NCBI RefSeq assembly: GCF_032163395.1
Contig: NZ_CP119968.1
Location: forward strand, 3,622,001-3,686,000
Origin: Gloeocapsopsis dulcis
GTDB taxonomy: Bacteria > Cyanobacteriota > Cyanobacteriia > Cyanobacteriales > Chroococcidiopsidaceae
Length of the DNA stretch: 64,000 nt
Direction: 5' to 3'
This document shows positions 17,087 to 27,753 of the stretch, in pieces (position 1 is the first letter of the stretch; each line of letters begins with the position of its first letter). The translations under genes were made by a program, and so were the position numbers. Under the pieces are notes generated by a model. The model was not told the origin of the DNA and ran no database searches. It saw only the letters and a program-made list of their open reading frames with translations.

Positions 17087-18637
17087 ATGACAGAAGCAGC
17101 CAAGAAGGAAACCCTAAATAAGTTCGAGAAATTCAAAGCCGAGAAAGATGGTCTTGCTGTCAAAGGCGAACTAGAAAATTTTGCAGCGATCGGCTGGGAG
17201 GCGATGGACGAAACCGATCGCGACCATCGACTCAAATGGGTAGGACTATTCTTTCGCCCCGTGACTCCTGGTAAGTTCATGATGCGGATGCGCATACCCA
17301 ATGGTGTCGTCACGAGTCATCAGATGCGAGTGTTAGGTGAAGTTGTGCAAGGCTACGGTGATGATGGCAATGCAGACATTACTACTCGGCAAAATATTCA
17401 GTTACGTGGGATACGAATTGAAGACTTTCCTGATATTTTCAGCCGCTTTCGCGCCGCAGGATTAACTAGTGTTCAGTCGGGAATGGACAATGTGCGCAAC
17501 ATTACGGGCGATCCGGTAGCTGGACTTGATGCCGATGAGTTGTTTGATACGCGCGAGTTAGTCCGCCAAGTGCAAAATATGATTACCAACAATGGTGAAG
17601 GTAATCCAGAGTTTACGAACCTACCTCGAAAATTCAATATCGCAATTACAGGCGGGCGCGACAACTCGGTTCATGCTGAAATTAACGATTTGGCATTCAT
17701 CCCCGCATTTAAAGATAATACTTTCGGCTTTAATGTCATTGTCGGTGGCTTTTTCTCTGCCAAGCGCTGCGATGCGGCAGTTCCCCTTAATGCTTGGGTA
17801 CCACCAGAAGATGTCGTTGCAGTATGTAGAGTGGTTTTAGAAATCTTTCGGGATAGTGGACTGCGGGCAAATCGCCAAAAGTCACGCTTAATGTGGCTAA
17901 TTGATGAATGGGGAATCGAGAAATTTCGTGCAGAAGTTGAAAAACAATTTGGTCAGGAACTACAACCCGCTGCTGAAAAAGATGAAATCGATTGGGAAAA
18001 GCGCGACCATGTTGGGGTTTTTCGCCAGAAGCAAGCAGGATTAAATTATGTAGGGCTACATATTCCAGTAGGACGGCTGTATGCCCAAGATATGTTTGAA
18101 ATTGCCCGACTTGCCGAAGTTTACGGAGATGGTGAAATTCGACTCACGGTAGAGCAAAACTTGATTATTCCCAATATCCCTGACTCGCGGTTAGATGCAT
18201 TTTTAGCTGAACCAGTGTTACAGCGCTTCTCGATTAGCCCTGAGACGTTAACTAGAGGCTTAGTTTCGTGTACTGGCTCTCAGTTTTGCAACTTTGCCTT
18301 GATTGAAACCAAAAATCGCGCATTAGGAATGATTAAGGCAATCGAAACTGAACTGCATCTCACACGCCCAGTCCGCATTCACTGGACAGGATGTCCGAAT
18401 TCTTGCGGTCAGCCACAAGTTGCAGATATCGGATTAATGGGCACCAAGGTTCGGAAAAATGGCAAAGCAGTAGAAGGCGTTGACATTTATATGGGTGGCA
18501 AAGTGGGTAAGGATGCACACCTTGGTACTTGTGTCACTAAAGGAATTCCTTGTGAAGATTTACAGCCAGTATTACGAGATTTGCTCATTGAGCATTTTGA
18601 AGCAAAGCCAAAGCAGGAAGCAATGAGCGCTAGGTAG
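17087..18637 (+). CDS. nirA: Ferredoxin-nitrite reductase
   Basis: This cytosolic enzyme reduces nitrite to ammonium with six electrons from reduced ferredoxin, using siroheme and a [4Fe-4S] cluster. The 516-residue protein carries the four cluster/siroheme cysteines: Cys395 and Cys401 in CTGSQFC, and Cys436 and Cys440 in GCPNSC. Two ferredoxin-like half domains are visible, with TTRQNIQLRG near residue 105 and TVEQNLIIPNIP near 355. It is the first gene of the nitrate operon, preceded by an NtcA promoter. Length is normal and no defect is seen. Confidence 0.97.
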   Translation: MTEAAKKETLNKFEKFKAEKDGLAVKGELENFAAIGWEAMDETDRDHRLKWVGLFFRPVTPGKFMMRMRIPNGVVTSHQMRVLGEVVQGYGDDGNADITTRQNIQLRGIRIEDFPDIFSRFRAAGLTSVQSGMDNVRNITGDPVAGLDADELFDTRELVRQVQNMITNNGEGNPEFTNLPRKFNIAITGGRDNSVHAEINDLAFIPAFKDNTFGFNVIVGGFFSAKRCDAAVPLNAWVPPEDVVAVCRVVLEIFRDSGLRANRQKSRLMWLIDEWGIEKFRAEVEKQFGQELQPAAEKDEIDWEKRDHVGVFRQKQAGLNYVGLHIPVGRLYAQDMFEIARLAEVYGDGEIRLTVEQNLIIPNIPDSRLDAFLAEPVLQRFSISPETLTRGLVSCTGSQFCNFALIETKNRALGMIKAIETELHLTRPVRIHWTGCPNSCGQPQVADIGLMGTKVRKNGKAVEGVDIYMGGKVGKDAHLGTCVTKGIPCEDLQPVLRDLLIEHFEAKPKQEAMSAR

Positions 18638-18696
18638 CTAGTTACCGCTCTTTTAAACCAGATTTGATTAGCAACAATTCAACTGAAACCAAGAAG

Positions 18697-20022
18697 ATGA
18701 CCAAGTTTACGAGAAGGCAATTTATTTTCACGGCTGGGACTGCTGCTGCTGCTTCTGCCTTGATGCATGGCTGTGCGAACGGTAATTCTAATACTGCGGC
18801 AAACAGCGCTGGTACAGTTCCAGCGGCTAATATTGACCCTGCCGACGCACCTGAAGTAACGACTGCGAGATTAGGATTTATTGCGCTTACGGATGCTGCG
18901 CCTTTAATTGTTGCCAAGGAAAAAGGCTACTTCGACAGATATGGAATGACTGATGTTGAAGTAGCAAAACAAGCATCTTGGGCAGTCACCCGTGACAATT
19001 TAGTTCTCGGTTCTGGTGGCGGTGGAATTGATGGTGCGCATATTTTGACACCGATGCCGTATCTGATGTCTCTAGGGACGATTACGCAGGGCAATCGCGT
19101 TCCGATGTACATTTTGGCGCGACTCAATACCAATGGTCAAGGAATTTGCTTGTCTAATACATATAAAGAATTGAACGTTGGTTTAGATAGTTCACCGCTG
19201 CAACAAGCTTTTGCGCAACAGAAATCTGCTGGCAGGGAACTTAAGGCTGCAGTTACATTTCCTGGAGGAACCCACGACCTGTGGATGCGTTACTGGTTAG
19301 CTGCGGGTGGCATTAATCCTAACAGTGATATTTCCTTAATCGTCGTTCCACCACCACAGATGGTGCAGAACGTACGCGTGGGTAACATGGAAACCTTCTG
19401 CGTGGGTGAACCTTGGCCTGCACAAACAGTTACACAGGGTATTGGCTATACTGCCCTCACAACTGGCGAACTGTGGAAAGATCATCCCGAAAAAGCTCTA
19501 GCAATGCGGGCAGATTGGGTAGATCAACACCCCAAGGCAACTAGAGCAATTCTCATGGCGGTGCAGGAAGCTCAACAGTGGTGTGCACTACCAGAAAATA
19601 AAGAAGAAATGGCAAATATCGTTTCTAATCGTCAATGGTTTGGGGTGCCTGTCAAAGATATTTTAGGACGATTCCAAGGTCAATACGACTATGGTACAGG
19701 TCGCGTAGAAGACTATAGCGACTCATTGTTGATGAAGTTCTGGCGCGATAATGCCTCCTATCCCTACAAGAGTCACGATCTGTGGTTTTTAACTGAAAAT
19801 ATTCGTTGGGGTTATATTCCAGGAGATACTGACACGAGGGCACTAGTCGATCAAGTCAACCGCGAGGACTTGTGGCGCGAAGCCGCCCAAGCGATTGGTG
19901 TCCCAGCGGCTGAAATTCCTCAGAGTACTTCCCGTGGTGTGGAAACCTTCTTTGATGGCGTGCAGTTTGATCCAGAAAATCCCACGGCATATTTGAATAG
20001 CTTAAAAATCAAACAAGCCTAG
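18697..20022 (+). CDS. nrtA: Nitrate ABC transporter substrate-binding lipoprotein
   Basis: The 441-residue periplasmic nitrate/nitrite-binding protein is tethered to the membrane. The N-terminus carries a twin-arginine-like TRRQFIFTAG followed by a hydrophobic stretch and a lipobox ending MHGC. The binding domain includes GFIALTDAAPLIVAKEKGYF near residue 60 and VGEPWPAQ near 235. An upstream in-frame TTG at 18664 is possible, but the ATG at 18697 matches the family start and follows AAGAAG. It lies 59 bases after nirA in the same operon. Confidence 0.95.
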   Translation: MTKFTRRQFIFTAGTAAAASALMHGCANGNSNTAANSAGTVPAANIDPADAPEVTTARLGFIALTDAAPLIVAKEKGYFDRYGMTDVEVAKQASWAVTRDNLVLGSGGGGIDGAHILTPMPYLMSLGTITQGNRVPMYILARLNTNGQGICLSNTYKELNVGLDSSPLQQAFAQQKSAGRELKAAVTFPGGTHDLWMRYWLAAGGINPNSDISLIVVPPPQMVQNVRVGNMETFCVGEPWPAQTVTQGIGYTALTTGELWKDHPEKALAMRADWVDQHPKATRAILMAVQEAQQWCALPENKEEMANIVSNRQWFGVPVKDILGRFQGQYDYGTGRVEDYSDSLLMKFWRDNASYPYKSHDLWFLTENIRWGYIPGDTDTRALVDQVNREDLWREAAQAIGVPAAEIPQSTSRGVETFFDGVQFDPENPTAYLNSLKIKQA

Positions 20023-20076
20023 TTGATCGCTAAAACTTGTAAGTGTAAGAACACGGGACAGGAGAATAAAAAAAAA

Positions 20077-20910
20077 ATGGCAGTACTTAGTAGCCGCTCA
20101 AAAAAGAGCAGCAAATTGGGAAAGATAATACCCGTTGTCACAAAATATGTCGTGCCCCCAGTCGTGGCGATCGCGGTTATTTTAGTCATCTGGCAGCTAA
20201 TTTTCTCAGGTCCAGATGCTAACTTACCTAGTCCAATCACTGTACTGCAAGAAACTTGGGATCCTTTAATTATCAATCCGTTTTTTGATTATGGTGGGAC
20301 AAATAAAGGATTGGGTCTGCAAATCTTCGCGAGTTTAAGCAGAGTTGCAATTGGCTTTTCCTTAGCAGCGATCGTCGGGATTGCGCTGGGTATTCTTGTC
20401 GGAATTAGTCCCTTTATTTATCGCGCACTAGATCCCCTATTTCAAGTGTTACGTACTGTACCACCCTTAGCATGGCTACCACTGTCGCTAGCAGCGCTGC
20501 AACAATCTGATCCCTCAGCAATTTTTGTCATTTTTATTACAGCAATTTGGCCCATTATCATTAACACGACTGTAGGAGTGCAGCAAATTCCCCAAGACTA
20601 CAGAAACGTTGCCAGAGTACTGCGCCTATCTGGACCAAAGTTTTTTTGGAAAATCTTACTTCCTTCAGCAGTCCCCTATATTTTTACTGGTTTGAGAATT
20701 GGGATTGGCTTATCTTGGCTAGCGATCGTTGCAGCAGAAATGCTGACTGGTGGTGTGGGAATCGGGTTTTTTATCTGGGATGCTTACAACACTTCTCGCT
20801 TGAGTGAAATTATCCTGGCGCTGATTTATGTCGGTATTGTTGGTTTAATCCTCGACAGAATTGTTGCTTTCGTCGCCTCCAAAATTGTCCCAGAAGAGCA
20901 AATGAGTTAG
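20077..20910 (+). CDS. nrtB: Nitrate ABC transporter permease
   Basis: The 277-residue inner-membrane permease has about six membrane segments and the BPD_transp_1 EAA-like loop near residue 190 (ILLPSAVPYIFTGLRIGIGL). It forms the channel with NrtC/NrtD. The open frame begins at TTG 20023, but the ATG at 20077 is preferred: GGAG lies at 20060-20063 and the residues before it look non-native. A run of nine or ten A directly precedes this ATG, which is unusual. Confidence 0.93.
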   Translation: MAVLSSRSKKSSKLGKIIPVVTKYVVPPVVAIAVILVIWQLIFSGPDANLPSPITVLQETWDPLIINPFFDYGGTNKGLGLQIFASLSRVAIGFSLAAIVGIALGILVGISPFIYRALDPLFQVLRTVPPLAWLPLSLAALQQSDPSAIFVIFITAIWPIIINTTVGVQQIPQDYRNVARVLRLSGPKFFWKILLPSAVPYIFTGLRIGIGLSWLAIVAAEMLTGGVGIGFFIWDAYNTSRLSEIILALIYVGIVGLILDRIVAFVASKIVPEEQMS

Positions 20911-21036
20911 TGACTGAAAGAGGGGTGAGGGAGTATATAGTTAATAAAAAAAATTCTCTCAATCCTAGTTTTCCCTGCTTTATGTCCTTGGCTTGTGTAC
21001 TTTTCTAAATACCCTGATCCCTCATTGAATTAAGTT

Positions 21037-23040
21037 ATGAAAGTATTTGTAGAAGTCGATCACATCGATCAGGAATTCTCCCTACCGAATGGTGGTAAAT
21101 ATGTAGCACTCCGCAATATTGAACTGAAAATTCAACAAGGTGAATTTGTCTCTTTAATTGGACATTCTGGCTGCGGTAAATCAACGCTACTGAATATTAT
21201 TGCAGGGCTGAGTCGTCCTGCTAGAGGTGGAGTACTCCTCGAAGGGCGACAAGTCACAAAGCCTGGACCAGATCGGATGGTTGTATTTCAGAATTACTCA
21301 TTATTACCTTGGTTAACAGTACGGGAAAACATTGCTTTAGCAGTCGATGAAGTAATGAGTAATGCCCCAAAAGGCGAACGCCGAGGTATTGTTGAGCAAC
21401 ATATTGATTTAGTCGGGCTGCGTCATGCGGCAAATAAACGACCAGGGGAAATTTCTGGAGGGATGAAACAGCGGGTTGCGATCGCGCGTGCCCTCTCAAT
21501 TCGTCCAAAGTTGCTATTGCTTGATGAACCGTTTGGTGCATTAGATGCTTTAACCCGCAGTGGTTTGCAAGATCAGTTGATGAAGATCTGCGAGGAAAAC
21601 CACATGACTTGCGTGATGGTAACGCACGATGTCGATGAAGCTTTGCTGCTATCAGATCGCATTGTCATGCTGACGAATGGACCCGAATCGCATATTGGGC
21701 AAATTCTTGAAGTTCCCTTCCCACGTCCGCGTCATCGCTTGGAAGTTGTGAATCATCCCAACTACTACAGCTTACGTAATGAAATTGTTTATTTCTTGAA
21801 TCAGCAAAAACGTGCGAAGCAACGTAAGGCACAGCAAACCGCAGCGATCGCCCGCAATGGTTTAGAAAAGGTTAATCTCGAAATTGGCTTTATTCCCTTA
21901 ACCGATTGTGCGCCGTTGGTAGTGGCGAAAGAGAAAGGATTCTTTGAAAAATACGGTTTAGATGAAGTTGTTTTGTCACGCGAACCAAGTTGGAAAGCAA
22001 TCTCAGAAGGTGTCGCAACACGCCGCTTGGATGCTGCGCAAATGACCGCAGGAATGCCCTTAGCAATGACGCTAGGGATGGGTGGTAAAGCTCCGCAACC
22101 GATCGTGACAGGGTTAGTTTTAGCACGCAATGGCAATTCAATTACTCTAAGCAAGCGGTTTTATGATGAAGGCGTTAGGACACTTGCTGATTTCAAAGCG
22201 GCGATCGCGCGAACACCTGATAAAGTACATACTTTAGCCATGGTGCATCCAGCCTCGATGCACAACCTGATGCTGCGCTACTGGCTTTCTTCGGCAGATA
22301 TTGACCCTGACTTGGATGTGAGTCTCACAGTGATTCCGCCGCCACAAATGGTCGCCAACCTCAAAGCCGGTAACATTGATGGTTACTGTGTTGGTGAACC
22401 TTGGAATTCTCGTGCAGTCAAGGAAGATTTAGGTTTTGTCGTTGCGACAGATTTGGATATCTGGAACGGACATGTCGAGAAAGTTTTAGGCGTGCGCGAA
22501 GACTGGGCAAATCAACACCCAGAAACACATGTTGCTTTAATCAAAGCCTTACTTGAAGCGTGCGAATACTGCGACGATCGCCGCAATCGCGAAGAAATTG
22601 TCACCCTGTTAGCGCGACCTGAGTACATCGGTGTCGCACCAGAGTACATTCGCCCTGGATTCATTGATGAATACAAACGCGGTAACGATACGAAACCAGA
22701 AATGCTATTGCGGTACAACCAGTTTTATATTGATCGCACTAATTGTCCGTACCGCGTTGAGGGGTTGTGGATGATGACGCAGTTGGCACGGTGGGGAATT
22801 ACACCTTTCCCGAAAAACTGGATTGAAATTTTGGATCGGGTGCAGCGTGTCGATTTATTCGGTGCAGCAGCAAGAGATCTCTACTTGTTAGATATAGAAC
22901 CCGACCGTGGTTCAATTCACTTCTTTGATGGCACTGTGTTCAATCCTGATGACCCAATTCGCTATCTCAATAGTCTCAAATTCAAGCGCGATGTGCGAAT
23001 TGAAGAAGTTGTCGTTGATGCAACGCCAGCAGCCGTGTAG
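21037..23040 (+). CDS. nrtC: Nitrate ABC transporter ATPase fused to NrtA-like domain
   Basis: The 667-residue protein joins an ABC ATPase (about 1-255) to an NrtA-like solute-binding domain (about 280-655). Walker A GHSGCGKST is at residues 42-50, the ABC signature ISGGMKQR near 140 and Walker B LLLLDEPFGALDA near 163. In cyanobacteria the C-terminal domain acts as a cytosolic regulator that mediates ammonium inhibition of nitrate uptake. The domain includes FIPLTDCAPLVVAKEKGFF and a CVGEPWN motif. The fusion is normal for this family. Confidence 0.95.
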   Translation: MKVFVEVDHIDQEFSLPNGGKYVALRNIELKIQQGEFVSLIGHSGCGKSTLLNIIAGLSRPARGGVLLEGRQVTKPGPDRMVVFQNYSLLPWLTVRENIALAVDEVMSNAPKGERRGIVEQHIDLVGLRHAANKRPGEISGGMKQRVAIARALSIRPKLLLLDEPFGALDALTRSGLQDQLMKICEENHMTCVMVTHDVDEALLLSDRIVMLTNGPESHIGQILEVPFPRPRHRLEVVNHPNYYSLRNEIVYFLNQQKRAKQRKAQQTAAIARNGLEKVNLEIGFIPLTDCAPLVVAKEKGFFEKYGLDEVVLSREPSWKAISEGVATRRLDAAQMTAGMPLAMTLGMGGKAPQPIVTGLVLARNGNSITLSKRFYDEGVRTLADFKAAIARTPDKVHTLAMVHPASMHNLMLRYWLSSADIDPDLDVSLTVIPPPQMVANLKAGNIDGYCVGEPWNSRAVKEDLGFVVATDLDIWNGHVEKVLGVREDWANQHPETHVALIKALLEACEYCDDRRNREEIVTLLARPEYIGVAPEYIRPGFIDEYKRGNDTKPEMLLRYNQFYIDRTNCPYRVEGLWMMTQLARWGITPFPKNWIEILDRVQRVDLFGAAARDLYLLDIEPDRGSIHFFDGTVFNPDDPIRYLNSLKFKRDVRIEEVVVDATPAAV

Positions 23041-23132
23041 AGAGGGGCGAGGGAATAGTAGCTAGTTATTATTTTCTAACTTCAGCTTTCTCCAAATGTG
23101 AAAAATTCCGAACCGTAATTACCAATACATAT

Positions 23133-23969
23133 ATGCAAACTCTGAACACTAATACTCTTAGAAAATCCGAAGTTCTTAACGGCGATCCTTTTCTTGTCAT
23201 CGATAACATCTCTAAAGTTTATCCGACACCAACGGGTCCTTATACGGTGTTGGATGGTATCAACCTCACAGTTTATGAAGGTGAATTTATCTGTTTGATT
23301 GGTCACTCTGGCTGTGGAAAATCAACACTTTTGGATATGGTGTCCGGATTTCGCAAGCCAACTGAAGGTGAAGTAAGACTGCAAACCAAACGCATCACAG
23401 AACCTGGTCCCGATCGCATGGTGGTGTTTCAGAATTATTCGCTATTGCCGTGGCTGAGTGCGTTTGAAAATGTGTACCTAGGAATTGATTCAGTTTATCC
23501 GAATAAACCCAAAGCCGAAAAAGTGGCGATCGCCAACGAACATCTTGCCCTTGTGGGACTTGCAGATGCAGCCAATAAAAGACCTAGAGAACTTTCTGGC
23601 GGAATGAAACAGCGCGTATCAATTGCGCGGGCTTTAGCGTTGCGCCCTCAAGTATTAGTGTTAGATGAACCTTTCGGGGCACTTGACCCAATCACCAGAG
23701 AGGAATTGCAAGAAGAACTGCTGAAAATTTGGAGAGAACATCAAGTAACAGTACTGATGATTACGCACGATATTGATGAAGCCTTGTTTTTAGCAGATCG
23801 CTTGGTCATGATGACGAATGGTCCAGCGGCAAATATTGGGGAAATTATGAATATTCCCTTCTCACGCCCCCGCAATCGCGCCCGGATTATGGAAGACCCC
23901 GAATACTACAACCTACGCAACCAAGCGCTTGATTTTCTCTATCGTCGTTTTGCGCACGTAGATGAGTGA
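23133..23969 (+). CDS. nrtD: Nitrate ABC transporter ATPase
   Basis: The 278-residue ABC ATPase partners NrtC. Walker A GHSGCGKST is at residues 57-65, the signature LSGGMKQRVS near 153 and Walker B VLVLDEPFGALDP near 176. Unlike NrtC it has no binding domain. It lies 92 bases after nrtC. Confidence 0.95.
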   Translation: MQTLNTNTLRKSEVLNGDPFLVIDNISKVYPTPTGPYTVLDGINLTVYEGEFICLIGHSGCGKSTLLDMVSGFRKPTEGEVRLQTKRITEPGPDRMVVFQNYSLLPWLSAFENVYLGIDSVYPNKPKAEKVAIANEHLALVGLADAANKRPRELSGGMKQRVSIARALALRPQVLVLDEPFGALDPITREELQEELLKIWREHQVTVLMITHDIDEALFLADRLVMMTNGPAANIGEIMNIPFSRPRNRARIMEDPEYYNLRNQALDFLYRRFAHVDE

Positions 23970-23974
23970 AATTT

Positions 23975-24065
23975 AAAGTTTTGAATTTTGAGTTTTGAAT
24001 TAAAAGAATTTTCTTAACTCAACACTCAACACTCATAACTCATAACTCTCTTCAGCTCAACACTT
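23975..24065 (+). repeat. Intergenic repeat copy B, between nrtD and narB
   Basis: The T/G half (AAGTTTTGAATTTTGAGTTT) and A/C half (AACTCAACACTCAACACTCA) match copy A at 15038. It interrupts the operon without ending it and could act as a folded spacer in the mRNA. Confidence 0.6.
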
Positions 24066-24117
24066 CACGACTCTTCCCTGCTCCCCTAGTTTTCTTGCCT
24101 ATCGAGGGATATTAACA

Positions 24118-26334
24118 ATGACTGATACAACTAAAACCCTCTGTCCCTATTGCGGTGTGGGCTGTGGTTTGGAGGTGTCGCCGCCAGCACAGCCAGGGAA
24201 GGCAATTAATCGAGATAGCCAAGGTAATCCGACTTGGAAGGTGAAAGGCGATCGCAATCATCCTTCGAGTCAAGGGATGGTGTGTGTCAAAGGCGCAACC
24301 ATCGCTGAAGCAATTGACAAAAACCGTTTGCGCTACCCGATGCTACGCGACTCCTTAGATGAACCGTTTCGCCGTGTCAGTTGGGAGGCAGCTTATGAAC
24401 GCATTGTTAGTCGTATGCGATCGGTGTATATGACTCAAGGAGCCGATGCTATATGTATGTATGGTTCGGGACAAATGCAGACCGAAGATTACTACGTTGC
24501 GCAAAAACTGCTCAAAGGTTGCCTTGGTACGAATAACTTTGACTCGAACTCACGCTTATGTATGTCATCAGCAGTTGCAGGCTATGTACAAAGCTTGGGG
24601 GCGGATGGTCCTCCATGCTGCTATGAAGATTTAGATTTAACTGACTGTGCCTTTATTATTGGCTCGAACGCTGCCGAATGTCACCCGATTGTTTTTAATC
24701 GCCTGCAAAAACACCACAAGAAAAACCACAACGTCAAAATGATTGTGGTCGATCCGCGTCGTACTCCTACTGCCGAAGTTGCCGATTTGCATTTGGCAAT
24801 CCATCCAGGGACAGATATTGATCTACTCAATGGTATTGCACATTTATTGTTGCGCTGGGGCTATTTTGAGTCTGAGTTTGTCAGCGAGTGTACAGTGAAC
24901 TTTCCGGCGTTTGCTGAGGTGATTTCCCACTATCCACCTGAAGTTGTTGCTAAAAGATGTGGCATATCGGTTGAAAACTTGGAAACCGCTGCACGGTACT
25001 GGGGAACGAGTAAGCGCGTTCTTTCACTGTGGTCAATGGGTGTGAATCAGTCTAGCGAAGGCACAGCAAAGGTGCGTGGCATTATTAACTTGCACCTCAT
25101 GACTGGGCAAATTGGAAAGCCTGGGTGTGGTCCTTTTTCACTTACAGGTCAACCCAACGCAATGGGTGGACGAGAATCAGGAGGATTGTGTAATTTATTA
25201 CCAGGATATCGTCACGTCCAATATGCTCAAGACAGAGCAGAAGTAGAGCAATTTTGGGGCTTTCCCGCAGGCAGAATTTCACCCAATTGGGGTCGTACCG
25301 CGTGGGACATGATTACAGGTTTAGAAACCGGAGATGTAGGGGTGCTATGGATTGTCGCGACAAATCCAGCGGTGAGTTTACCTGATGTCAAACGCGCACA
25401 AGCCGCATTACTGCGATCGCCTTTTACAGTGTGTCAAGATGCCTACTATCCCACCGAAACCGCAGCGTATGCACACGTATTACTACCTGCGGCACAATGG
25501 GGTGAAAAAACGGGGACAATGACCAATTCTGAGCGCGTTGTGACGTTATGTCAGGCATTTCGTCCACCTGTAGGAGATGCAAAAGCTGATTGGGAAATTA
25601 TTGCAGAAGTTGGGCGGCGGTTGGGATTTGCCGATAAGTTTCCTTTTGCGAACTCGGCGGAAGTTTATGCGGAGTATGTACAATTAACCTGCGATCGCCC
25701 TTGCGATATGACTGGACTTAGTCACGCGAAATTAGCCCAAGGTCCCATACAATGGCCCTATCCTGATACATGGGCAAACCAAAAAGATTCTAGAAGGCTA
25801 TACACCGATTTGCGGTTTGCAACACCCGATGGACGGGCACGGTTTAGTGCTTATCACTCGCGAGGATTGGCTGAACCGCCTAATCCAGAGTATCCGTTTG
25901 TACTCACCAATGGAAGATTATACGGTCACTGGCATACCCAAACACGCACAGGAAGAATTGAAAAAATTAAGCAGATGCATCCGCAGCCGTTTCTGGAAAT
26001 TCATCCCCGTGATGCAGCAATGCTAAAAATTCAAGAAAATGATTTAGTAGAAGTGCGATCGCGGCGTGGAAAAGCACAATTTCCGGCGAAAGTAACAAAA
26101 GCGATCGCACCAGGCACACTTTTTGTTCCGATGCACTGGGGTGCACTCTGGGGCGATGAAACTGAAGCTAACGCCCTCACGCATCCCGAACACGATCCTG
26201 ATTCGCATCAACCTGAACTCAAAGCCTGCGCTGTACAACTTATTCCTGTTGCACTAAAACCTAGCCTTGGTGAAGTCGGGCAAAAGCAAGAAAAAACCTT
26301 CAAACATCAAGTCTCTTTACCCATCACTCCTTAA
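24118..26334 (+). CDS. narB: Ferredoxin-dependent assimilatory nitrate reductase
   Basis: This cytosolic molybdenum enzyme reduces nitrate to nitrite using ferredoxin electrons. The 738-residue protein begins with a [4Fe-4S] site: Cys9, Cys12, Cys16 and Cys56 (CPYCGVGC, then GMVCVKG). The bis-MGD core includes [14 protein letters not shown] near residue 144, [16 protein letters not shown] near 217 and the C-terminal molydopterin-binding domain ([17 protein letters not shown] near 595). It is the last gene of the nirA operon. No NarM maturation gene is in the window. Confidence 0.96.
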   Translation: MTDTTKTLCPYCGVGCGLEVSPPAQPGKAINRDSQGNPTWKVKGDRNHPSSQGMVCVKGATIAEAIDKNRLRYPMLRDSLDEPFRRVSWEAAYERIVSRMRSVYMTQGADAICMYGSGQMQTEDYYVAQKLLKGCLGTNNFDSNSRLCMSSAVAGYVQSLGADGPPCCYEDLDLTDCAFIIGSNAAECHPIVFNRLQKHHKKNHNVKMIVVDPRRTPTAEVADLHLAIHPGTDIDLLNGIAHLLLRWGYFESEFVSECTVNFPAFAEVISHYPPEVVAKRCGISVENLETAARYWGTSKRVLSLWSMGVNQSSEGTAKVRGIINLHLMTGQIGKPGCGPFSLTGQPNAMGGRESGGLCNLLPGYRHVQYAQDRAEVEQFWGFPAGRISPNWGRTAWDMITGLETGDVGVLWIVATNPAVSLPDVKRAQAALLRSPFTVCQDAYYPTETAAYAHVLLPAAQWGEKTGTMTNSERVVTLCQAFRPPVGDAKADWEIIAEVGRRLGFADKFPFANSAEVYAEYVQLTCDRPCDMTGLSHAKLAQGPIQWPYPDTWANQKDSRRLYTDLRFATPDGRARFSAYHSRGLAEPPNPEYPFVLTNGRLYGHWHTQTRTGRIEKIKQMHPQPFLEIHPRDAAMLKIQENDLVEVRSRRGKAQFPAKVTKAIAPGTLFVPMHWGALWGDETEANALTHPEHDPDSHQPELKACAVQLIPVALKPSLGEVGQKQEKTFKHQVSLPITP

Positions 26335-26363
26335 CTCTAAGTCTCGTAGCCCCTCTCCCCTCC

Positions 26364-27203
26364 TTAATACACTTCTGGTACAAAAAACTGCTCATTCTTC
26401 GGAGGACGGATGTAATCACCACCAGTTTTTCTTCGGGGTAATTCCATTGGTTCGGGAACCATATCTTGATAGTGAATTTTGCTCAAAATATGATTGATGC
26501 AGTTAAGACGGGCGCGTTTTTTGTCGTCGGCTTCTACAGTAAACCAAGGCGCTTCCGGAATATTTGTATGCGCAAACATCACATCTTTGGCTTTAGAATA
26601 CTCCACCCAGCGATCGCGTGATTCAATATCCATGGGGCTAAGTTTCCATCGCCTAGCTGGATCGCTGGCGCGTGATTGAAAACGACGTTCTTGTTCTTCA
26701 TCGCTGATCGAAAACCAGTATTTCAGCAAAATCATGCCAGAACGAACTAACATCTTCTCAAATTGAGGACAGGAAAACAAGAATTCTTCATATTGATCTT
26801 CTGTACAAAAACCCATAACCTGTTCTACACCAGCGCGGTTATACCAACTGCGATCAAACAGCACAATTTCTCCTGCACCTGGTAGGTGGGGTACATAACG
26901 TTGAAAATACCATTGTGTCTTTTCGTGATCTGATGGTGTCCCTAAGGCAACCACCCTACAACCACGAGGATTTAAACAATCCACAATTCGCTTGATTGTG
27001 CCACCTTTACCCGCTGCGTCACGCCCTTCAAAAATTATTCCTACTCGTAAACCTTGGTGCTTGACCCAATACTGTAGTTTTACCAACTCAACTTGCAACT
27101 GAGATAATTCTTGCTTATAAACTTTCTTTTTTAATTTCTTGTTTGTTTTTTCTTTATCAGCTGCTTCCTTGGAACCAACACCATTTTTTTCAGATGATTT
27201 CAT
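26364..27203 (-). CDS. ppk2: Polyphosphate kinase 2
   Basis: The 279-residue PPK2-family kinase transfers phosphate between polyphosphate and nucleotides. Walker A-like GRDAAGKGGT is near residue 60, the lid/Walker B stretch VLFDRSWYNRAGVEQVMGF near 115, and the RRFQSRASDPARRWKLSP region near 172. The N-terminal 30 residues are Lys-rich and probably disordered. Whether it prefers ADP, GDP or AMP cannot be read from the sequence. It converges with narB, 30 bases apart. Confidence 0.9.
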   Translation of the reverse strand: MKSSEKNGVGSKEAADKEKTNKKLKKKVYKQELSQLQVELVKLQYWVKHQGLRVGIIFEGRDAAGKGGTIKRIVDCLNPRGCRVVALGTPSDHEKTQWYFQRYVPHLPGAGEIVLFDRSWYNRAGVEQVMGFCTEDQYEEFLFSCPQFEKMLVRSGMILLKYWFSISDEEQERRFQSRASDPARRWKLSPMDIESRDRWVEYSKAKDVMFAHTNIPEAPWFTVEADDKKRARLNCINHILSKIHYQDMVPEPMELPRRKTGGDYIRPPKNEQFFVPEVY

Positions 27204-27475
27204 TGTTGTTCATCCCATATTTTTGGTTTTAAACCAATAATTACACATTATAAAGATTGAAAAAATTATTATTAACTTGTAATACAATATTTTACATTTT
27301 ATGAATTGTATTTTATTTTTTTGCCACAAGCTGTTACCAATGAATATACTATTAATTTGAGACAAGATTAACACAAATAGACAACTCAAGAGCTGAAATT
27401 TGGCTAGCCACTCACTCCTTGCACTCTATGCTGCCATCATCAGGAAGTTCAAAGTCTAGCAAGCTGCCACCGTAA

Positions 27476-27637
27476 TTGACGCGATTTTTGATTTGTGGAC
27501 TAGGTAGTTTAGGTCAACACTGTGTTGCAGTTTTGAAAGACCATGGGGTTGCAGTGAGTGCATTAGAGGAACAGTTATTGTGGGTAGTTAAGTATCAAAT
27601 TAAACCAGGCGATTCCTGGCGGGTACATGGTTGCTAG
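27476..27637 (+). pseudogene. Fragment of a TrkA-N (NAD-binding) potassium-channel-type protein
   Basis: The frame reads TRFLICGLGSLGQHCVAVLK, the Rossmann GxGxxG start of a TrkA-N domain, then jumps to QLLWVVKYQIKPGDSW, which looks like a C-terminal piece, before stopping at TAG 27635. A TAA precedes the fragment. Most of the parent gene is gone. It directly abuts the truncated bioA, so a deletion probably joined the two genes. Confidence 0.6.
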
Positions 27638-27753
27638 CAGAGCATCACGATCGAATCGCAGCGGCTATTTTTGAGCCAGTGGTGCAAGCTGGAGGGATGC
27701 ACTTTCATCATCCAGAGTATGTGCGACAAGCCAAGGCGTTATGTGAAAAATAC

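Noticed and set aside
21801-22154. Minus-strand frame of 117 codons inside nrtC
   Set aside because: nrtC is intact and clearly coding on the plus strand; the frame is low-complexity antisense.
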